DNA of 7,709 nucleotides, taken from an uncultured Collinsella sp. Its GTDB lineage: Bacteria > Actinomycetota > Coriobacteriia > Coriobacteriales > Coriobacteriaceae. Shown piece by piece: positions 4,569 through 7,709 of the stretch (its first letter is position 1; each line of letters begins with the position of its first letter). The notes beneath the pieces were generated by a model, which had not been told where the DNA came from, searched no databases, and was given only the letters and a program-made list of their open reading frames with translations. The translations under genes were made by a program, and so were the position numbers. The stretch is from NCBI GenBank assembly GCA_900752275.1, contig CAADUS010000131.1:1-7709 (forward strand). The letters are read 5' to 3'.

Positions 4569-7319
4569 TTAGGCGGAACGCTTGGCCTCGAGCTTGGCCT
4601 GGGCGGCAGCCAGGCGCGCGAGGGGCACGCGATAGGGCGAGCAGGACACGTAGTCCACGTCGGCCACGTTAAACAGGCCCTTGATGGACTTGGGGTCGCC
4701 GCCGTGCTCGCCGCACACGCCAAAGTGCATGTCGGGATTGGTGGCGCGACCCTTCTCGACAGCCATGCGCACGAGCTCCAGCACCGCCGTGTCAATGGTC
4801 TCGAAGGGGTTGTCCTTCAAGATCTTCTTGTGCATGTACAGCGGGATGAACTTAGCCTCGGCATCGTCACGAGAGAAGCCGAAGGTCGTCTGGGTGAGGT
4901 CGTTGGTGCCAAAGCAGAAGAAGTCGGCGTGCTGGGCGATCTCGTCGGCGACCATGCAGGCGCGCGGCAGCTCGAGCATCGTGCCCACGGGAATGTTGAG
5001 CTCGACGCCTTCCTCGGAGGAAACCTCGGCGATCACACGCTCGATGACCTCGCGGGTCTGGACATGCTCGGCCGTGATGGAAACGAGTGGAACCATGATC
5101 TCGGGACGCGGGTCGACGCCCTCCTTAATAAGGCGGGCGGCAGCCGTGGCCACGGCGCGAACCTGCATGAGCGGCAGATCGCTAAAGACGACGGACAGGC
5201 GCACACCGCGCAGGCCGAGCATCGGATTGGACTCGACCATGCTGTCAATACGACGCAGACGGGTGCGCAGGACGGCAAGCTCTTCCTCGCTGGCGCCAGC
5301 GGCTTCCTTCTTGGTGATGGCGACCTCGAGCTCGCGAGGATTATCCAGGAACTCATGCAACGGCGGATCGAGCAGGCGAACGACCACATCGCGACCGGAC
5401 ATGGTCTTGAACATCGCCAGGAAGTCCTCGGTCTGAACCTTGAGCAGGTCGGCCAGGGCCTGCTGCTTCACAGCCTCATCATCGGACAGGATGAAGCTCT
5501 GGATGATGTTCTTGCGGTCGCCCAGGAACATGTGCTCGGTGCGGCACAGGCCAATAGCCTCGGCACCAAACTCGAGCGCGAGCTCGGCATCCTCGGGATT
5601 GTCAGCGTTGACGCGCACATGGTTGGCGTGGCCGACGGTCTCGTCCAGGCGAATCTCGTCGGCCCAGGACAGGATGGTGTCCAGGTCGCCGGTGAGCTCG
5701 GCCGAAACCAGATCAACGGCGCCGTCGACGACGATACCCTGGGTGCCGTCGATGGAGATGACATCGCCCTCGTGCAGCACACGATCGCTGCCTTCGATGC
5801 GTACAACCTTCTCAGCCGCGTCAATGTGGAAGCGCTCGACGCCGCAGACGCAGGGTGTGCCCATACCGCGAGCGATAACGGCGGCATGACTCGTCTTGCC
5901 ACCGTGGCTAGTCAGGATGCCCTCGGCGGCAACCATGCCCTTCAAATCGTCGGGGTTGGTCTCCCAGCGAACCAAAATGACCTTGCGGCCCTCGTTGGCG
6001 CGCGCGACGGCATCGTCGCTCGAGAACACGACCTCGCCCACGGCGGCACCAGGGCTGGCGTTAAGACCGCTGGCCAGAGCCTCGTACTTCTTGGAGGCAT
6101 CAAACTGCGGGTGCAGGAGCTGGTCGAGCTGCGCGGGATCGATACGGGCCACGGCCTCCTCGCGGGTGATCAGGCCCTCCTCGACCATTTCGATAGCGAT
6201 GCGCAGGGCGGCGGTGGCGGTGCGCTTGCCCACGCGCGTCTGGAGCATCCAGAGCTTGCCCTGCTCGATGGTGAACTCGATATCGCACATATCGCGGTAA
6301 TGATCCTCGAGCGTCAGGAAAACGCGCTCGAGCTCCTCGCCCGCGGACTCGAGGCCCGGGGTGGTCTTGAGGTCGGCGATGGGCTCGGTGTTGCGGATGC
6401 CAGCGACAACGTCCTCGCCCTGGGCATTAACCAAAAAGTCACCGTAGAACTCCTTGGTGCCGTCGGCCGGGTTGCGCGTAAAGGCGACGCCGGTCGCAGA
6501 GGTCTCCCCCTTGTTGCCAAACGCCATGGCCTGCACGTTGACGGCGGTGCCGAGCTCGTCGGAAATGCCGTGCTGCTTGCGGTAGATGCAGGCGCGATCA
6601 TTCATCCAGCTGCCAAAGACGGCCTGGATGGCAAGGCGCAGCTGGAGCTCCGGATCGTGCGGGAAGACGGGCTTGCCGTCGACGACCTCGAGCTCGGGAT
6701 ACAGGTCGGCCTCGACGTTCTCGGAGAAAATGCTCTTAAAGGTCTCGACGAGCTCCTGCAGGTCTTCGGCCGAAAGCTCGGAATCGACGCGAACGCCGGC
6801 GACCAGGCGTGCCTGGGTCAGCGCGTTCTCGAACAGGTCGGCGTCAACACCCATAACGACGTTGGAGAACATCTGGATAAAGCGGCGGTAGCTATCCCAG
6901 GCAAAACGCGGGTTTTGCGTCTGAGCAATGAGGCCCTGAACGGAGTCGTCGTTGAGGCCCAAGTTGAGGACCGTATCCATCATGCCGGGCATGGAGAACG
7001 GGGCGCCCGAGCGAACCGACACGAGCAGCGGATCGGAGGCGTCGCCGAGCTTCTTGCCGCAGCGGGCCTCGAGGTCGGCCTCGGCGGCAACGATCTCATC
7101 GAGTGCGCCTTCGGGCCAGACGTTGCCGGCGCCGGAGTACTCGACACAGGTCTGGCAGGTAATGGTAAAGCCACCGGGAACCGGCAGACCGATGCGGCTC
7201 ATCTCGGCAAGGTTTGCGCCCTTGCCGCCAAGCACGAAGTTCATGGACTTATCGCCCTCAGTGACACAGGTGCCCTGGGTGTCGGTTCCAAAACGGTAAA
7301 CCCTCTTGCAATCGCTCAC
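4569..7319 (-). CDS. ppdK: Pyruvate, phosphate dikinase
   Basis: Product of 916 residues, slightly over the usual ~875. The enzyme reversibly converts pyruvate, ATP and phosphate into PEP, AMP and pyrophosphate in the cytoplasm. In anaerobes it can serve gluconeogenesis or run towards pyruvate using pyrophosphate. The ATP-grasp region shows VLGGKGANLAEM (29-40), PVPGGFTIT (46-54), SVRSGAPFSMPGMMDT (101-116) and TRNPADG (281-287). The swivelling domain carries catalytic H478 in GGKTSHAAVIARG (473-485), with T476 at the position phosphorylated by the plant-type regulatory protein. The PEP/pyruvate TIM barrel shows GLCRTEHMF (590-598), RLLDPPLHEF (648-657), NPMLGLRGVR (698-707), MLELPRA (781-787), GTNDLTQTTFGFSRDD (804-819) and catalytic C869 in CGEHGGDP. 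All key residues are present. The start is GTG at 7319, with AAGGGG 7 bases upstream; the next ATG (residue 26) would remove conserved N-terminal sequence. It is transcribed alone and closed by the stem-loop at 4503-4530. No regulatory kinase gene is in the window. Confidence 0.98.
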   Translation of the reverse strand: MSDCKRVYRFGTDTQGTCVTEGDKSMNFVLGGKGANLAEMSRIGLPVPGGFTITCQTCVEYSGAGNVWPEGALDEIVAAEADLEARCGKKLGDASDPLLVSVRSGAPFSMPGMMDTVLNLGLNDDSVQGLIAQTQNPRFAWDSYRRFIQMFSNVVMGVDADLFENALTQARLVAGVRVDSELSAEDLQELVETFKSIFSENVEADLYPELEVVDGKPVFPHDPELQLRLAIQAVFGSWMNDRACIYRKQHGISDELGTAVNVQAMAFGNKGETSATGVAFTRNPADGTKEFYGDFLVNAQGEDVVAGIRNTEPIADLKTTPGLESAGEELERVFLTLEDHYRDMCDIEFTIEQGKLWMLQTRVGKRTATAALRIAIEMVEEGLITREEAVARIDPAQLDQLLHPQFDASKKYEALASGLNASPGAAVGEVVFSSDDAVARANEGRKVILVRWETNPDDLKGMVAAEGILTSHGGKTSHAAVIARGMGTPCVCGVERFHIDAAEKVVRIEGSDRVLHEGDVISIDGTQGIVVDGAVDLVSAELTGDLDTILSWADEIRLDETVGHANHVRVNADNPEDAELALEFGAEAIGLCRTEHMFLGDRKNIIQSFILSDDEAVKQQALADLLKVQTEDFLAMFKTMSGRDVVVRLLDPPLHEFLDNPRELEVAITKKEAAGASEEELAVLRTRLRRIDSMVESNPMLGLRGVRLSVVFSDLPLMQVRAVATAAARLIKEGVDPRPEIMVPLVSITAEHVQTREVIERVIAEVSSEEGVELNIPVGTMLELPRACMVADEIAQHADFFCFGTNDLTQTTFGFSRDDAEAKFIPLYMHKKILKDNPFETIDTAVLELVRMAVEKGRATNPDMHFGVCGEHGGDPKSIKGLFNVADVDYVSCSPYRVPLARLAAAQAKLEAKRSA

Positions 7320-7326
7320 GATACTT

Positions 7327-7332
7327 CCCCTT
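7327..7332 (-). promoter_or_regulatory. Shine-Dalgarno of ppdK with GTG start
   Basis: AAGGGG lies 7 bases before the GTG at 7319 and supports that non-ATG start. A small hairpin (7336-7349, five pairs, GAGA tetraloop) ends just 3 bases upstream of it and may affect ribosome access. Confidence 0.65.
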
Positions 7333-7441
7333 CTATGCGCTCTCGCGCACGACCGTGGTGACGAATCGACCCGCCGGATGCGGGCCGTGAGGGAACTATA
7401 CGGCGGACGTTGAGCGGGCTTGCGTAGAGGGTGCGGGGTTT

Positions 7442-7479
7442 GGTAAACGAGGTAAATGTGGCGGTAAACGGTAGGTAAA
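7442..7479. repeat. Four GGTAAA direct repeats (TTTACC on minus strand)
   Basis: Copies lie at 7442-7447, 7451-7456, 7463-7468 and 7474-7479, with start-to-start steps of 9, 12 and 11 bases. One inverted copy (TTTACC) sits at 7549-7554. The near-helical spacing within a promoter region suggests binding sites for a regulator on one DNA face, but no known consensus was recognised. Confidence 0.55.
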
Positions 7480-7494
7480 GGTGGTCACATTATG

Positions 7495-7525
7495 AAGATA
7501 CCAATGCAAGAGAATTGCAGGTCAA
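7495..7525 (-). promoter_or_regulatory. Candidate ppdK promoter
   Basis: On the minus strand, TTGACC (7520-7525, five of six -35 bases) is followed after 19 bases by TATCTT (7495-7500), preceded by TGG as in an extended -10. The spacer is longer than ideal. It would give a leader of about 170 bases that includes the GGTAAA repeats. Competing -10 candidates are TATAGT (7395-7400) and TATAAA (7569-7574), both with poor -35 boxes. Confidence 0.3.
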
Positions 7526-7532
7526 ATGCAAG
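7503..7532. repeat. AATGCAAG direct repeat with internal inverted TTGCA
   Basis: AATGCAAG occurs at 7503-7510 and 7525-7532, exactly 22 bases apart, with an inverted TTGCA at 7515-7519 between them. This makes three half-sites in alternating orientation, overlapping the candidate -35 box TTGACC (7520-7525). It looks like an operator, but this is inference from spacing and position only. Confidence 0.4.
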
Positions 7533-7709
7533 TTCTTTGCTAAATCGCTTTACCAATATCGTGCATTATTTATAGGTAGTCTTTTTAAGACGGTGCATTT
7601 TTAGCTACCCCAAAGAGTTAGCTTTGCTGGGCTCGGCGGGGGGGGCCGGGGGGACGGGGCCCTTTTGTTTTCTCCCTGGGACCACTTAACACCCGGGGAC
7701 ACCCCCCCC

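Larger units (their letters stand above)
7320..7709. other. Non-coding region upstream of ppdK; AT-rich, repeat-bearing, with a suspect end
   Basis: I see no gene in these 390 bases on either strand. From the ppdK side: a GC-rich leader with a TATAGT (7395-7400); four GGTAAA direct repeats (7442-7479); an AT-rich stretch (about 7485-7620) with TGCAA-type half-sites, two GTGCATT copies (7561-7567, 7593-7599) and a small GTCTT/AAGAC hairpin (7579-7591); then homopolymer-rich sequence from about 7635 to the end. The ppdK promoter must lie here or further upstream. Confidence 0.7.

Noticed and set aside
4704..7361. An 885-codon open frame on the plus strand antisense to ppdK
   Set aside because: It is in codon register with ppdK and open only because ppdK lacks TTA, CTA and TCA. 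Its translation shows no family features, whereas ppdK has every catalytic motif.
7643..7671. A plus-strand terminator-like element (GGGCC/GGCCC stem then TTTTGTTTT)
   Set aside because: No plus-strand gene leads into it, the loop is a G-run, and it lies in the suspect terminal sequence.
1..7709. tRNA or rRNA genes, CRISPR arrays, insertion sequences, prophage or defence genes
   Set aside because: No cloverleaf, spaced direct-repeat array, transposase or phage-type coding sequence was seen. The coding part is ordinary core chromosome.

Overview
The window is a GC-rich stretch of bacterial chromosome in which all six recognisable genes lie on the minus strand. Read in the direction of transcription the order is ppdK, rplS, rnhB, yraN, comM, dprA. 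The GC-rich codon use, the rnhB-yraN-comM-dprA order and the character of the proteins suggest a Coriobacteriia-type actinobacterium such as Collinsella. That is recognition from memory, not a database result.

Region by region: positions 7320-7709 are a non-coding, AT-rich region upstream of ppdK with several short repeats. Its last ~75 bases are homopolymer-rich and look like a poor-quality contig end. Positions 4569-7319 encode full-length pyruvate, phosphate dikinase and end in a strong stem-loop (4503-4530). rplS (4018-4359), for ribosomal protein L19, has its own likely promoter and leader hairpin and is closed by a textbook terminator (3954-3983), so it looks like a one-gene unit. rnhB (3136-3924), for RNase HII, follows. 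A long stem-loop (3051-3088) separates it from yraN (2462-2947), comM (939-2462) and dprA (7-939). Those last three genes are joined by two identical TGATG stop/start overlaps and are probably translated as one coupled unit.

Functionally, rnhB-yraN-comM-dprA is a nucleic-acid processing cluster: removal of ribonucleotides from DNA, a predicted nuclease-fold protein, a branch-migration-type AAA+ protein, and a RecA loader for incoming single-stranded DNA. ppdK is central carbon metabolism (PEP/pyruvate interconversion) and rplS is translation; neither has an evident functional link to the cluster.

I did not find a new biological system. The observations most worth a second look are the complete absence of TTA, CTA and TCA codons from about 2,270 codons, a stem-loop that is fully paired only as minus-strand RNA, the repeat-rich region upstream of ppdK, and the DprA signature variants.
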